Shown in pieces: positions 40,599 through 49,745 of a DNA stretch of 64,000 nt. Where the stretch lies: the NCBI RefSeq assembly GCF_000025485.1, contig NC_013851.1, forward strand, positions 611,001 to 675,000, read 5' to 3'. The notes beneath the pieces were generated by a model that was not told where the DNA came from, did not search any database, and saw only the letters and a program-made list of their open reading frames with translations. The DNA comes from Allochromatium vinosum DSM 180. GTDB taxonomy: Bacteria > Pseudomonadota > Gammaproteobacteria > Chromatiales > Chromatiaceae. Within the stretch, counting starts at the first letter, position 1. Each line of letters starts with the position of its first letter. The position numbers and the translations under genes are program-made.

Positions 40599-41254
40599 CA
40601 GCCCTGACCTCCCTCGATCGTCGCTGTTTCAGTCTCGATCGGCTGGTAGAGCGCCTCGCCCTGTTGCTGGACGTAGAGCAGGGTGTCGCGCACGGCATTG
40701 ACGATCGAGCGCGGTGTGATGGTGGCGCCCGTGAACTGGTCGAACTCACCGCCGTCGCGCTTCACCGCCCACTTCTCCAGCGGCGGATTGGTCAGCGACT
40801 TGCCGGTGAAATCCAGCACCCAGTCCGATTTGGCTTCTTCGATCTTGTCGCCCAGTCCGGGCGTCTCGTGATGCGAGACCACGCGCACCCCGCCCAGGGT
40901 GCCGTCGTGCAGCACCGAGACCAAGAGCTTGATCGGGCCGGCATAGCCGTCCGGGACCACGGGTTCGAGCACCACGGCGACCGGGGATTCATCATGGCGC
41001 GCACGATAGACCTGGGTGGCGTCGGCGCCGAGCAGGTCGCGCGCGCTGACGCGCAGGCTGTCCTGGAGCGGATCGTTGTTGATCTGCTCGGCGGGCAGGA
41101 TGGTGTCGAGCTTGCGCTTCATCGCTTGATACTGGTTGTCGGCGATGCGCTCGCCGACCGAGCCGTGAGTGACGGCGACCAGCGAGACGCCGCCGATGGC
41201 GAAGGCGCCGAGCACGACGCCCGAGAGCAGGATGGATTTGGCCTTGGTGATCAT
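40598..41254 (-). CDS. rnfG: Electron transport complex subunit RnfG
   Basis: This 218-aa subunit has one N-terminal membrane helix (ILLSGVVLGAFAIGGVSLVAV) and a periplasmic FMN-binding domain. The covalent flavin site is visible as FTGATITPRSIVNAV, where the Thr of the TGAT motif carries FMN through a phosphodiester. The ATG at 41254 overlaps the rnfD stop by 4 bp. The frame remains open far upstream in rnfD but that is read-through of an overlapping gene. Confidence 0.95.
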   Translation of the reverse strand: MITKAKSILLSGVVLGAFAIGGVSLVAVTHGSVGERIADNQYQAMKRKLDTILPAEQINNDPLQDSLRVSARDLLGADATQVYRARHDESPVAVVLEPVVPDGYAGPIKLLVSVLHDGTLGGVRVVSHHETPGLGDKIEEAKSDWVLDFTGKSLTNPPLEKWAVKRDGGEFDQFTGATITPRSIVNAVRDTLLYVQQQGEALYQPIETETATIEGGQG

Positions 41255-42291
41255 GTGCGGGCGCTCCCATGTCCAAAGACGCGCGGTTGGGTGTAGTAAT
41301 CGATGGTCGGGGCGGCGATGTTCATCAGCAAGACCGCGAAGGCCACCGCGTCCGGATAGCCGCCCCAGGAGCGGATCACATAGACGATGATCCCGATGCT
41401 GGCGCCGAAGACGAGCTGGCCCTTCTTGGTGGTGCAGGCCGTCACCGGATCGGTGGCGATGAAGAAGGCCCCGAGCATGGCCGCGCCGCTGAACAGATGG
41501 AACAGCGGTGTCGGGTGCGTCTGCGGATCGATGGCCCAGAACAGGGCGGCCGCTACTGTCAGACCCAGCAGCATGGACACCGGGATGTGCCAGGTGATGA
41601 TGCGCCGCCACAGCAGATAGACGCCGCCGAGCAGGAAGGCCACCCCGACCCATTCCCAACCGCGTCCGCCGAGCCAGCCCCAGGTCCGGCTCTGGCCGAT
41701 CTGGTCGAGGGTCTGTCCCAGGTCGAGTTTGCCGCGCATCTCGTCGAGCGGCGTGGCCGAGGACAGGGCATCCCATTCGAACCCGGTCGGCAGGGTGCCG
41801 CTCAGGATCAGACGCAGCGACTCCATGAAGCTCAGATGATGCTCGGCCAGTCCGGCGGGCGCCAGCCAGGTGGTCATGGCCACCGGATACGAGATCAGCA
41901 GGAACACATAGGCCGCCATCGCCGGATTGAAGGGGTTGTAGCCCAGGCCGCCATAGAGCTGCTTGACCAGCACGATGGCGAACAGCATCCCGAGCAGGGT
42001 CAGCCACCAGGGCAGCGTCGGCGAGACCGAGAGCGCGAACAGCACGGCCGTGACCACGGCGCTCAGGTCGCGTAGCGCGACCCAGGGCGAGCGTCCGCGC
42101 AGGAGCATCACAGCCGTTTCGGCCGCCACGGCGAAGCTGACGGCCAGCACGATGTTGATCAGCGTGCCCCAGCCGAAGAACCAGGTCATGACCAGGATGC
42201 CCGGAATGAGCGCCAGCAGCACTTCGAGCATGACCCGATCGACCCGGTTCACGCGCGGGACATGAGGCGAGGAGATGATGGACTGTGGCAT
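41251..42291 (-). CDS. rnfD: Electron transport complex subunit RnfD
   Basis: This 346-aa membrane subunit with about nine helices belongs to the NqrB/RnfD family. Landmarks are KQLYGGLGYNPFNPAM and FFIATDPVTACTTKKGQ. The segment WDALSSATPLDEM corresponds to the SGAT-type flavinylation site with Ser replacing Gly; I read the Thr as the likely FMN attachment. It follows the embedded SulP gene by 44 bp and overlaps rnfG by 4 bp. Confidence 0.95.
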   Translation of the reverse strand: MPQSIISSPHVPRVNRVDRVMLEVLLALIPGILVMTWFFGWGTLINIVLAVSFAVAAETAVMLLRGRSPWVALRDLSAVVTAVLFALSVSPTLPWWLTLLGMLFAIVLVKQLYGGLGYNPFNPAMAAYVFLLISYPVAMTTWLAPAGLAEHHLSFMESLRLILSGTLPTGFEWDALSSATPLDEMRGKLDLGQTLDQIGQSRTWGWLGGRGWEWVGVAFLLGGVYLLWRRIITWHIPVSMLLGLTVAAALFWAIDPQTHPTPLFHLFSGAAMLGAFFIATDPVTACTTKKGQLVFGASIGIIVYVIRSWGGYPDAVAFAVLLMNIAAPTIDYYTQPRVFGHGSART

Positions 42292-42335
42292 GACGGTGAA
42301 TCCGGCGGTTGAGGGGGTTGGCCGCGTCGATCGGG

Positions 42336-44042
42336 CTATGGGTCGGCAGGCGGCTGCAACATTCGGCGCGCGGCCTCGAAACTCTCGTGCAACGTCCGCG
42401 CAAAGGCTATCTGGCCCGACTGCTTGCGCACGCCGGCGCGCCTGAGCTTCATGATCATGCGCGGGTGCAGGTTGTTGATGACCAGACCGATCTGCTTGCG
42501 CTTCAAGTCTGCCACGATCGACTCCATGGCCACGATGGCGCTCATGTCGAGCAGTGTGACTTCCGACATGTCGAGCACGACCACGCGCGTATTGGGCCGC
42601 ACCAGCACGATGTTTCGGAGCGCTTTTTGCGCCGAGCCGAAGAACAGCGGGCCATTGATGTCGTAGACGACGACGTTCTCCGGCACGCTCTGGTCGGCGT
42701 TATGGCTCTCGATCACGGCGGTCTGAGTCAGGCTGACGGTCCGGCGGATGAACAGCGCGGCCGCCAGTCCCATGCCCACGCCCACGGCGATCGTCATGTC
42801 CAGCAGCACCGTGAGCAGAAAGCAGCTGACCAAAACCAGCACATCGTCTCTGGGGGCGATCCTGACCGTCCGCGCAAAGTGCTTGGCCTCGCTCATGTTC
42901 CAGGCCACCATCAGCAGCAGCGCCGCCATCGAGGCCATGGGGATGTGCGACAGGATCGGCGCCAGCAGCAGGATGGCGAACAGGATGAAGAGGCCGTGCA
43001 CGACCGAGGCCAGCGGCAGGCTGCCGCCCGACTTGACGTTGGCCGTGGTGCGGGCGATGGCGGCGGTGGCGGGGATGCCGCCGAACAGGGGCGCGAGGAT
43101 GTTGCCGATTCCCTGGCCGATCAGCTCATCGTTGGGATCGTGCTTTTTCTCGGACATGCCGTCGGCGATGACCGCGCACAGCAGCGATTCCAGCGCGCCG
43201 AGGATGGCGATGGTGATGGCGGCCGGGAACAGCAGGCGGATGAGTTCGAAGCTCAGGCCTATGGGTGTACCGTCGGCGCCGGGCAGGTTCCAGGGCCAGT
43301 CGAAGGTCGGCAGGATGGGCGGAATGCCGCTGCCGGTCACGCCGTCAATCTCGAACGAAAAGCGGCTGCCGATGGTGTCGACCTGAAAGCCGGGTATGAA
43401 CAGCGTCAGCATCCAGGCGGCCAGACTGCCGATCAGCAGCGCGACCAGATGGCCGGGGATGCGTGAGCGCACACGCGGCCAGACCAGCAGGACGGCCAGC
43501 GTCAGAATGCCGATCAGGGTCTCGCGCCAGTCGATCGAGTGTAGGGCGTGCAGGATGACCGAGACGATCTCCAGATAGTGCCCGTGCAGTGACTCGATCT
43601 CGAGGCCCAGGAAATCCTTGATCTGAAAGGTCGCGATCACCACCCCGATGCCCGAGGTGAAACCGACGATCACCGGATAGGGCACGATCTCGATCAGCTT
43701 GCCGAGCCGGCCGAACCCCATCGCGACCAGGATGAATCCGGCCATCAGACCGCTCAACAGCAGACCGCCGAGTCCGAATTCCTGCACGATCGGCAGCAGC
43801 ACCACGACGAAGGCCGCCGTCGGTCCCGAGACATTGACGGCCGAACCGCCGGTCAGGGCGATGACGATACCGGCGACGATGGCGGTATAGAGACCGTACT
43901 GGGGCGGCACGCCGCTGGCGATGGCCAGGGCCATCGAGAGCGGCAGCGCAATGACGCCGACCGTCAGGCCGGCGAGGACGTTGGCCTGGATTTCCGGGCG
44001 CGAGGGTTTTTGGGCCAGTGAGTGTCTGAGCGCGGAGAACAT
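42336..44042 (-). CDS. SulP-family anion transporter with STAS domain, inside the rnf operon
   Basis: This 568-aa protein has the SulP core of some 12-14 helices (LAGLTVGVIALPLSMALAIA; VNVSGPTAAFVVVL; the E-rich GALESLLCAVIADGM; KSGGSLPLASVVHGL) and a C-terminal STAS domain (VVVYDINGPLFFGSAQKALR, then VVVLDMSEVTLLDMSA). SulP proteins move sulfate, bicarbonate or dicarboxylates (DauA-like). It sits between rnfC (24-bp gap) and rnfD (44-bp gap) on the same strand, so it is very probably co-transcribed with the electron transport complex. The substrate cannot be read from the sequence. Confidence 0.92.
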   Translation of the reverse strand: MFSALRHSLAQKPSRPEIQANVLAGLTVGVIALPLSMALAIASGVPPQYGLYTAIVAGIVIALTGGSAVNVSGPTAAFVVVLLPIVQEFGLGGLLLSGLMAGFILVAMGFGRLGKLIEIVPYPVIVGFTSGIGVVIATFQIKDFLGLEIESLHGHYLEIVSVILHALHSIDWRETLIGILTLAVLLVWPRVRSRIPGHLVALLIGSLAAWMLTLFIPGFQVDTIGSRFSFEIDGVTGSGIPPILPTFDWPWNLPGADGTPIGLSFELIRLLFPAAITIAILGALESLLCAVIADGMSEKKHDPNDELIGQGIGNILAPLFGGIPATAAIARTTANVKSGGSLPLASVVHGLFILFAILLLAPILSHIPMASMAALLLMVAWNMSEAKHFARTVRIAPRDDVLVLVSCFLLTVLLDMTIAVGVGMGLAAALFIRRTVSLTQTAVIESHNADQSVPENVVVYDINGPLFFGSAQKALRNIVLVRPNTRVVVLDMSEVTLLDMSAIVAMESIVADLKRKQIGLVINNLHPRMIMKLRRAGVRKQSGQIAFARTLHESFEAARRMLQPPADP

Positions 44043-44066
44043 GGCCTTATGGAACCCGATATCCGA

Positions 44067-45653
44067 TCAGTCCTGAACGGTTTCTGAGGTCTTGCGCGCG
44101 GCGGCGCGCTGACGGGCGGCCTCGATCAGCGCCTTCTTGGGGTCTTCGCCGTCTGCCTCGGGCTTGGGCGCAGCCAGCGCCTCCTTCTGCTTGCGCAACC
44201 GCGCCTGTTTCTCCTGCTCCTGACGCTCCAGCCGCGCCTGCTTGGCGGCATGACGCGCGCGCGCCTGTTCGGACTTGCGCTTCTCCTGCTCGCGCGCCCA
44301 GATCTCTGTCTTGGCATAGCGATAGTACTGCACCAGCGGGATGTGACTGGGGCAGACCTGCGCGCAGCAGCCGCATTCGATGCAGTCGAACAGGTTGTAG
44401 TCCTGCACCCGGTCGAGATCCTTGGCGCGTGCGTTCCAGTACATCTGTTGCGGCAGGAGCCGGGTCGGGCAGACCTCGGCGCAGCGTCCGCAGCGGATGC
44501 AGGCCAGCGCCGGTCCCGGATCGGGGGCTTCCTCGGGCGCGAGCGCCAGCACGCAGTTGGTCGCCTTGGTGATGGGCGTGGCCGATTCGCGCAGTTCGAA
44601 GCCCATCATGGGGCCGCCGCAGACGAGCTTGCGTGGCGTCTCGCGATAGCCGCCGCACTGGGCGATCAGGTGCTCGATCGGGGTGCCGACCGGCACCTCC
44701 AGATTGCGCGGCTCGGCGATGGCGCGCCCCGTGACCGTCACGACCCGCGCGATCAGCGGTTTGCCTTCGAGCACGGCATCCGCGACCGCCGCCGCCGTGC
44801 CGACGTTCTGGCAGACGATGCCGATCTGGGCCGGGATGCCGCTCGTCGGCACCTCCTTGCCGGTGAGGATGCGGATGAGCTGCTTCTCACCACCGCTCGG
44901 ATAGAGCGTCGGAATCGGGACGATCTCGGTATAGCCGCCCATGTCGGTCGCGGCCAGGGCCAGTTGCATGGCCGAAATCGCCTCGGGCTTGTTGTCCTCG
45001 ATGCCGATCAGCACCGTCCGCACCCGCAGCAGATGATGCATGATGCGCACGCCTTCGAGGATGTGCGCCGCGCGCTCGCGCATCAGCCGATCGTCGCAGG
45101 TGATATAGGGTTCGCACTCGGCGCCGTTGATGATGAGGGTCTGGATCTCGCGGTCCGTGCCGGGCGTGAGCTTGACGCTGGTCGGGAAGGAGGCGCCGCC
45201 CATGCCGACCACGCCGGCCCAGCGGATGCGCTCGCGGATCAGGGCCGGGTCGAGTTGCGGATAGTCGGCGAGCGGCGGCGGCAGTTCGGCCCAGGTCTCC
45301 AGGCCGTCCGGTTCGATCAGGGCGCAGGGGGCCGACAGTCCGGACGGATGGGGCACCGGGTGCGGTTCGATCGCGATCACCCGACCCGAGGTCGGGGCAT
45401 GGACCGGGGCGCTGATGAAGCCGGTCGGCTCGGCGATCATCTGGCCCTTGAGCACGGTGTCGCCGACGGCGACCAGCGGCCGCCCCGGCGCGCCGATGTG
45501 CTGTTGCAGCGGCACCCAGAGACGCTCGGCGAGAGGCGGACGCTCGATGGCGCGCTCGTTCGACAGCGCCTTCTGGTCCGGAATGTGGATGCCGCCGTGG
45601 AAGCGCCACAGACGACGCTGGCTGGTGGATTTGGGTTTGAGTGCGATGGCCAT
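44067..45653 (-). CDS. rnfC: Electron transport complex subunit RnfC
   Basis: This 528-aa peripheral subunit carries the NADH/FMN site and two [4Fe-4S] clusters. The flavin-binding region is GVVGMGGASFPTSVKL. The cluster motifs are CIRCGRCAEVCPTRLLP and CIECGCCAQVCPSHIPL at about residues 385-435. The Ala/Lys/Glu/Arg-rich C-terminal tail (about 455-528) is the variable extension typical of gammaproteobacterial RnfC, here shorter than in E. coli RsxC. Operon position: 14 bp after rnfB. Confidence 0.95.
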   Translation of the reverse strand: MAIALKPKSTSQRRLWRFHGGIHIPDQKALSNERAIERPPLAERLWVPLQQHIGAPGRPLVAVGDTVLKGQMIAEPTGFISAPVHAPTSGRVIAIEPHPVPHPSGLSAPCALIEPDGLETWAELPPPLADYPQLDPALIRERIRWAGVVGMGGASFPTSVKLTPGTDREIQTLIINGAECEPYITCDDRLMRERAAHILEGVRIMHHLLRVRTVLIGIEDNKPEAISAMQLALAATDMGGYTEIVPIPTLYPSGGEKQLIRILTGKEVPTSGIPAQIGIVCQNVGTAAAVADAVLEGKPLIARVVTVTGRAIAEPRNLEVPVGTPIEHLIAQCGGYRETPRKLVCGGPMMGFELRESATPITKATNCVLALAPEEAPDPGPALACIRCGRCAEVCPTRLLPQQMYWNARAKDLDRVQDYNLFDCIECGCCAQVCPSHIPLVQYYRYAKTEIWAREQEKRKSEQARARHAAKQARLERQEQEKQARLRKQKEALAAPKPEADGEDPKKALIEAARQRAAARKTSETVQD

Positions 45654-45667
45654 GCGCGCAGCGTTCC

Positions 45668-46237
45668 TCAGGCGGCGTCTCGGAGGGGCGCGGCGATGTC
45701 GCTCGCGACCGGCTGACGGGCCGGATAGGGCCAGCGCCAGCGTTGGATGTCCTCACGGATCGGGCGCATCGTGATGCAGGCGACCGGGCAGGGCTCGACA
45801 CAGAGTTCGCAGCCGGTGCATTCGCTGTTCAGGACCGCGTGCAACTGCTTGGCCGCGCCGATGATGGCATCGACCGGACAGGCCTGGATGCAGCGCGTGC
45901 AGCCGATGCAGAGTTCGGGGTCGATGAAGGCGACCGAGGGCGCCTTCTCCTTGATGTCCATGGCCACCGGCTCGCGTCCGAGCAGGTCGGCGAGTGCCAG
46001 CACCAGCGCCTCGCCGCCGGGCAGGCACTTGTTGATCTCGTCCTCGCCCTTGGCCAGCGCCTCGGCGTAGGGACGGCAACCCGGATGACCGCACTGACCG
46101 CACTGGGTCTGGGGCAGCAATGAATCGATCTGATCGGCGATGGGGTCGCCCTCGACCCGAAAGCGGATCGCCGAATAACCGAGCAGGACACCGAAGAAGG
46201 CGGCGAGGGCGGCAAGGGCCAGGATGGCGGCTAGCAT
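45668..46237 (-). CDS. rnfB: Electron transport complex subunit RnfB
   Basis: This 189-aa Fe-S subunit has an N-terminal membrane anchor ([20 protein letters not shown]). A four-cysteine cluster region follows ([19 protein letters not shown]), then two ferredoxin-type motifs, [16 protein letters not shown] and [16 protein letters not shown]. It is the probable electron entry/exit point to ferredoxin. It lies 88 bp after rnfA and 14 bp before rnfC. Confidence 0.95.
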   Translation of the reverse strand: MLAAILALAALAAFFGVLLGYSAIRFRVEGDPIADQIDSLLPQTQCGQCGHPGCRPYAEALAKGEDEINKCLPGGEALVLALADLLGREPVAMDIKEKAPSVAFIDPELCIGCTRCIQACPVDAIIGAAKQLHAVLNSECTGCELCVEPCPVACITMRPIREDIQRWRWPYPARQPVASDIAAPLRDAA

Positions 46238-46241
46238 GGCG

Positions 46242-46279
46242 ACGGATGACTCGATCGATGACTCAACGGATGACTCGAT
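46242..46279. repeat. Direct repeat in the rnfA-rnfB spacer
   Basis: The 14-mer ACGGATGACTCGAT occurs at 46242-46255 and again at 46266-46279 (period 24 bp), with a partial GATGACTC copy in between. It fills much of the 88-bp spacer, the only long gap between early rnf genes. Confidence 0.7.
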
Positions 46280-46325
46280 GACGGCCGATACGCGGGACGG
46301 AGGCGCGGCATTGGACGCTCCGGCC

Positions 46326-46907
46326 TCAGTTGGCGACCAGACCGGCGAAGCCCATGAAGGCCAGCGACATCAGTCCGGCTGTCACCAGCGCGATGGCACT
46401 GCCCTGGAACGGCTCGGGCACGTCGGCTACGGCGACCCGCTCGCGGATGGCGGCAAAGAGCGCCAGCACCAGTGAGAACCCGATGGCGGCGCCGAAGCCA
46501 TAGAGTGCAGACTCGACTAGGGTATGCTCGGCCTGCTGATTGAGCAGGGCCACGCCCAGCACGGCGCAGTTGGTGGTGATGAGCGGCAGGAAGATACCCA
46601 GCAACTGATAGAGCATGGGACTGGTCTTGCGCATCACCGTCTCGGTGAACTGCACCACGGCCGCGATCACCAGGATGAAGGAGATGGTGCGCAGATAGCC
46701 GATGTCGAGCGGTTCGAGCACGAACTCATTGACGATCCAGCTGATGACCGAGGACAGGGTCATGACAAAGGTGGTCGCCAGACCCATGCCGGTGGCCGTC
46801 TCCAGCTTCTTGGACACGCCCATGAAGGGGCAGAGTCCGAGGAACTTGACCAGCACGAAGTTGTTGACCAGCACAGTGCCGACCAGGATGAGCGCGTATT
46901 CGGTCAT
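46326..46907 (-). CDS. rnfA: Electron transport complex subunit RnfA
   Basis: This 193-aa membrane subunit with six helices is highly conserved: [58 protein letters not shown]. The conserved Cys residues in LGLCPFMG and TTNCAVLG are proposed in recent structures to hold an Fe-S cluster between RnfA and RnfE. It is the first gene of the operon, so the rnf promoter should lie in 46908-47058. The ATG at 46907 matches the family start exactly; the open frame extends upstream without coding character. Confidence 0.95.
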   Translation of the reverse strand: MTEYALILVGTVLVNNFVLVKFLGLCPFMGVSKKLETATGMGLATTFVMTLSSVISWIVNEFVLEPLDIGYLRTISFILVIAAVVQFTETVMRKTSPMLYQLLGIFLPLITTNCAVLGVALLNQQAEHTLVESALYGFGAAIGFSLVLALFAAIRERVAVADVPEPFQGSAIALVTAGLMSLAFMGFAGLVAN

Positions 46908-47058
46908 GCGGGCGGATGAGTCGTGGACACGGGCGGATTGACGGGATGGGGTTCGGGTGGACGCCGATGGAATCGAGCGAACATGGGCGCGCAAGCATAC
47001 GCCGCTCGTCGGTTCGCTACAACCGACATTCGCTAGGGTTATGCCGGGTGCGCGGTTC

Positions 47059-48399
47059 TCACCAGGTTCGGAGTCCCGCCTCGTGTTCGGCGGCGATCCG
47101 GCGTCCACGCGGCTCGTCGATGCCGCGCGCGACCAGTAGCGCCAGGCCAAACAGCAGGGCACAGAACAGCATTGCCTGCTGGAGTCCGAGCCAGGCTTGG
47201 AGCAGTCCGATCGCGAGCAGTCCGAAGACACTGGCCAGCTTCATCGCCAGCCCCCAGAAACCGAACAGCTCGGCCGAGCGCGAGCGCGGGGCGAAGAGTC
47301 CGACCAGGGCGCGGGTGCTCGACTGGCAGGCGCCGAGACTGGTCCCGGCAACACAGCCGACGATCAGGAAGACGTGCTGCGCCTGCCAGTCGAGTCCGAA
47401 CCAGAGATGCGCCCAGTCGGCGATCCGGGGCGTGAGATAGATCAGGACGATGGCCGAAATCCAGAGGATCAGCGTCAGACTGTAGGTGCGTCGCGCTCCG
47501 AGCCGGTCCTGGACCAGCCCGAAGATGAAGGCGCCGCCGGCCGCCGTGAGCTGGACCAGCACGAACATCAGGGTGCGGGTCGACTCGTCCCACCGGATCA
47601 CCTGCGCGCCATAGATGAAGGCATAGGTGATGACGATGGCGATGCCGCCCATCGAGAAGAAGACCGAAATCAGCAGCACGGCCAGATCGCGATGATCACG
47701 CAGATGGCCGAGGGTCTGACCGACCCGACTGAACCCCAGGCGCAGGTAGCCGACTCCAGACGGTAGCGGACGGGCGGTGCCGCGTTCGCGCACCCAGACG
47801 AAGGTCGGAATCGCCGCGACCAGAAAGAACAGCGCCGTCCAGGGACCGACCCAGCGGATGCGCTCGAAGTTCTCGGCGCTGACCTCGCCGAGCACCGCCA
47901 GCACGAAGATGGCCGCGACCAGACCGCCGATATAGCCGAGCGCCCAGCCGAACCCGGAGATCTTGCCCAGATCCTCGGGCGGTCCGAGATCCGGCAGGAA
48001 GCTGGCGACGAATGACTCGCCGAGCGCGAAGCCGAAATTCGACAGGATCAGCAGCAGCATCCCGACCCAGACATAGCCGGGCGCGGCCCAGTAGAGTGCG
48101 GCCGTGGTCACGACCGTCAGCAGATAGCTCGCAAACAGAAAGCGCTTCTTGCTTGCGCTGTAGTCCATGATGGCCCCGGCCACCGGCGAGACCAGCACCA
48201 CCATGAGATAGCTCGCCGCGAGCGCCAGACTCCAGAGCAGATTGCCGAGCCGGTAGTCGGGCGCATCGCCGACGATGACGCGCGTGAACAGATCACCGAA
48301 GACGACCGTGATGATCAGCAGCGTATAGGCCGAGTTGGCGAAATCGAACATCGCCCAGCCGAGGATCTCGCGGCGCGGGGCACGGGGGCACGTGTGCAT
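47059..48399 (-). CDS. MFS transporter, UMF1 (Atg22-like) family
   Basis: This 446-aa protein has 12 predicted helices. The start is [20 protein letters not shown], the diagnostic opening of the UMF1 family. Others are [39 protein letters not shown] and [16 protein letters not shown]. Fungal relatives (Atg22) export amino acids from the vacuole; the bacterial substrate is unknown. It is upstream of rnfA on the same strand with a 151-bp gap, so it is probably an independent unit. Confidence 0.9.
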   Translation of the reverse strand: MHTCPRAPRREILGWAMFDFANSAYTLLIITVVFGDLFTRVIVGDAPDYRLGNLLWSLALAASYLMVVLVSPVAGAIMDYSASKKRFLFASYLLTVVTTAALYWAAPGYVWVGMLLLILSNFGFALGESFVASFLPDLGPPEDLGKISGFGWALGYIGGLVAAIFVLAVLGEVSAENFERIRWVGPWTALFFLVAAIPTFVWVRERGTARPLPSGVGYLRLGFSRVGQTLGHLRDHRDLAVLLISVFFSMGGIAIVITYAFIYGAQVIRWDESTRTLMFVLVQLTAAGGAFIFGLVQDRLGARRTYSLTLILWISAIVLIYLTPRIADWAHLWFGLDWQAQHVFLIVGCVAGTSLGACQSSTRALVGLFAPRSRSAELFGFWGLAMKLASVFGLLAIGLLQAWLGLQQAMLFCALLFGLALLVARGIDEPRGRRIAAEHEAGLRTW

Positions 48400-48491
48400 C
48401 CTTCGGTTCCTCCGGTGGTCGGGCGATGGGATGGGCGACGCGCCCGGTGCCGGCCGCCAGGGGCGGCGGCCCGTGCAACCTGGAACGGCGA

Positions 48492-49583
48492 TCAGCCGTG
48501 CTGAGGCGTCGTGGCAAGACCGCCTTCATACCATCCCTTGGTCCGGTTGACTACCTGCACCACCAAGAGCATCACCGGCACCTCGATCAGCACCCCGACC
48601 ACGGTGGCGAGCGCCGCGCCGGACTGGAAGCCGAACAGCGCGATCGCCGCCGCCACCGCCAGCTCGAAGAAGTTCGAGGCGCCGATCAGCGCCGAGGGAC
48701 AGGCGACACTGTGCTTCTCACCGACCAGACGATTGAGCCAGTAGGCCAGGGCCGAGTTGAAGAACACCTGGATCAGGATCGGCACCGCCAGCAGCGCGAT
48801 GATCACCGGCTGGGCGAGGATCTGCTCGCCCTGGAAGGCAAACAGCAGTACCAGGGTCAGCAGCAACGCGACGATCGAGGCATGACCCAGGATGTCGAGC
48901 ACGGCGTCGAAACGTTCCTGACCCTGTGCCAGCAGACGCTTGCGCCAGACCTGGGCGATGATGACCGGGATGACGATATAGAGCAGCACCGAGATCAGCA
49001 GCGTGTCCCAGGGCACGACGATCGCCGACAGCCCCAGCAGCAGCCCCACGATCGGCGCGAAGGCGAAGATCATGATGGTGTCGTTGAGCGCCACCTGCGA
49101 CAGGGTGAAATAGGGATCACCTCCGGTCAGCCGGCTCCAGACGAACACCATGGCGGTGCAGGGCGCGGCGGCCAGCAGGATCAGCCCGGCGACATAGGAA
49201 TCGAGCTGCTCGGCCGGCAGCCAGTCGGCGAAGAGGCCACGGATGAACAGCCACGCCAGCAGCGCCATCGAGAACGGCTTGACCGCCCAGTTGACGAACA
49301 GCGTGACGCCGATGCCCTTCCAGTGATCGCGGACCTGATGCAGGGCGCCGAAATCGATCTTGATCAGCATCGGGATGATCATGATCCAGATGAGCAGGCC
49401 CACGGGCAGATTGACCTGAGCCACCTCCAGCCGGCCCAGGAACTGGACGGGCGCGGGCAGGAACTGGCCCAAGGCGATTCCAACGACGATGCAGAGCGCG
49501 ACCCATAGACTCAGCCAGCGCTCGAAGACGCTCATGGCAGCGCCAGCGGACTGTTTGGCGATGATTTCACATTGAACCGACAT
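48492..49583 (-). CDS. acr3: Arsenite efflux transporter Acr3
   Basis: This 363-aa protein has ten helices of the Acr3/BASS-like fold. The catalytic Cys is in LLAAAPCTAMVFVWSRLTGGD, and the second family block NDTIMIFAFAPIVGLLLG is intact. It extrudes arsenite across the inner membrane using the proton gradient. The ATG at 49583 gives a 16-residue N-terminal extension before MSVFERWLSLWVAL; the inner ATG at 49535 may be the true start. No arsR or arsC is adjacent. Confidence 0.92.
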   Translation of the reverse strand: MSVQCEIIAKQSAGAAMSVFERWLSLWVALCIVVGIALGQFLPAPVQFLGRLEVAQVNLPVGLLIWIMIIPMLIKIDFGALHQVRDHWKGIGVTLFVNWAVKPFSMALLAWLFIRGLFADWLPAEQLDSYVAGLILLAAAPCTAMVFVWSRLTGGDPYFTLSQVALNDTIMIFAFAPIVGLLLGLSAIVVPWDTLLISVLLYIVIPVIIAQVWRKRLLAQGQERFDAVLDILGHASIVALLLTLVLLFAFQGEQILAQPVIIALLAVPILIQVFFNSALAYWLNRLVGEKHSVACPSALIGASNFFELAVAAAIALFGFQSGAALATVVGVLIEVPVMLLVVQVVNRTKGWYEGGLATTPQHG

Positions 49584-49587
49584 GCGT

Positions 49588-49683
49588 TTACTCCGATGGG
49601 ATCAGATCGAGATTCAGTGCTTCAGCCACGGACGGGATCCGGTGCACGCGAATGTCGTCGCGCACCGTGATGAAGGGCTCCAT
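49588..49683 (-). CDS. Small ORF (31 aa) directly before acr3
   Basis: The ATG at 49683 opens a 31-codon frame ending TAA at 49588, just 4 bp before the acr3 ATG. The peptide is acidic and Val/Ile-rich (MEPFITVRDDIRVHRIPSVA...). The same frame continues open upstream past 49740, so this may instead be the degraded end of a longer gene. I recognise no family. It could be a leader peptide for acr3 or a fossil. Confidence 0.3.
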   Translation of the reverse strand: MEPFITVRDDIRVHRIPSVAEALNLDLIPSE

Positions 49684-49745
49684 ATGAAACGATCTTCGTG
49701 GCAAGGCGAGCAGCGATGGGCAGTCTGCCACAGGCGCCTCGTTCC

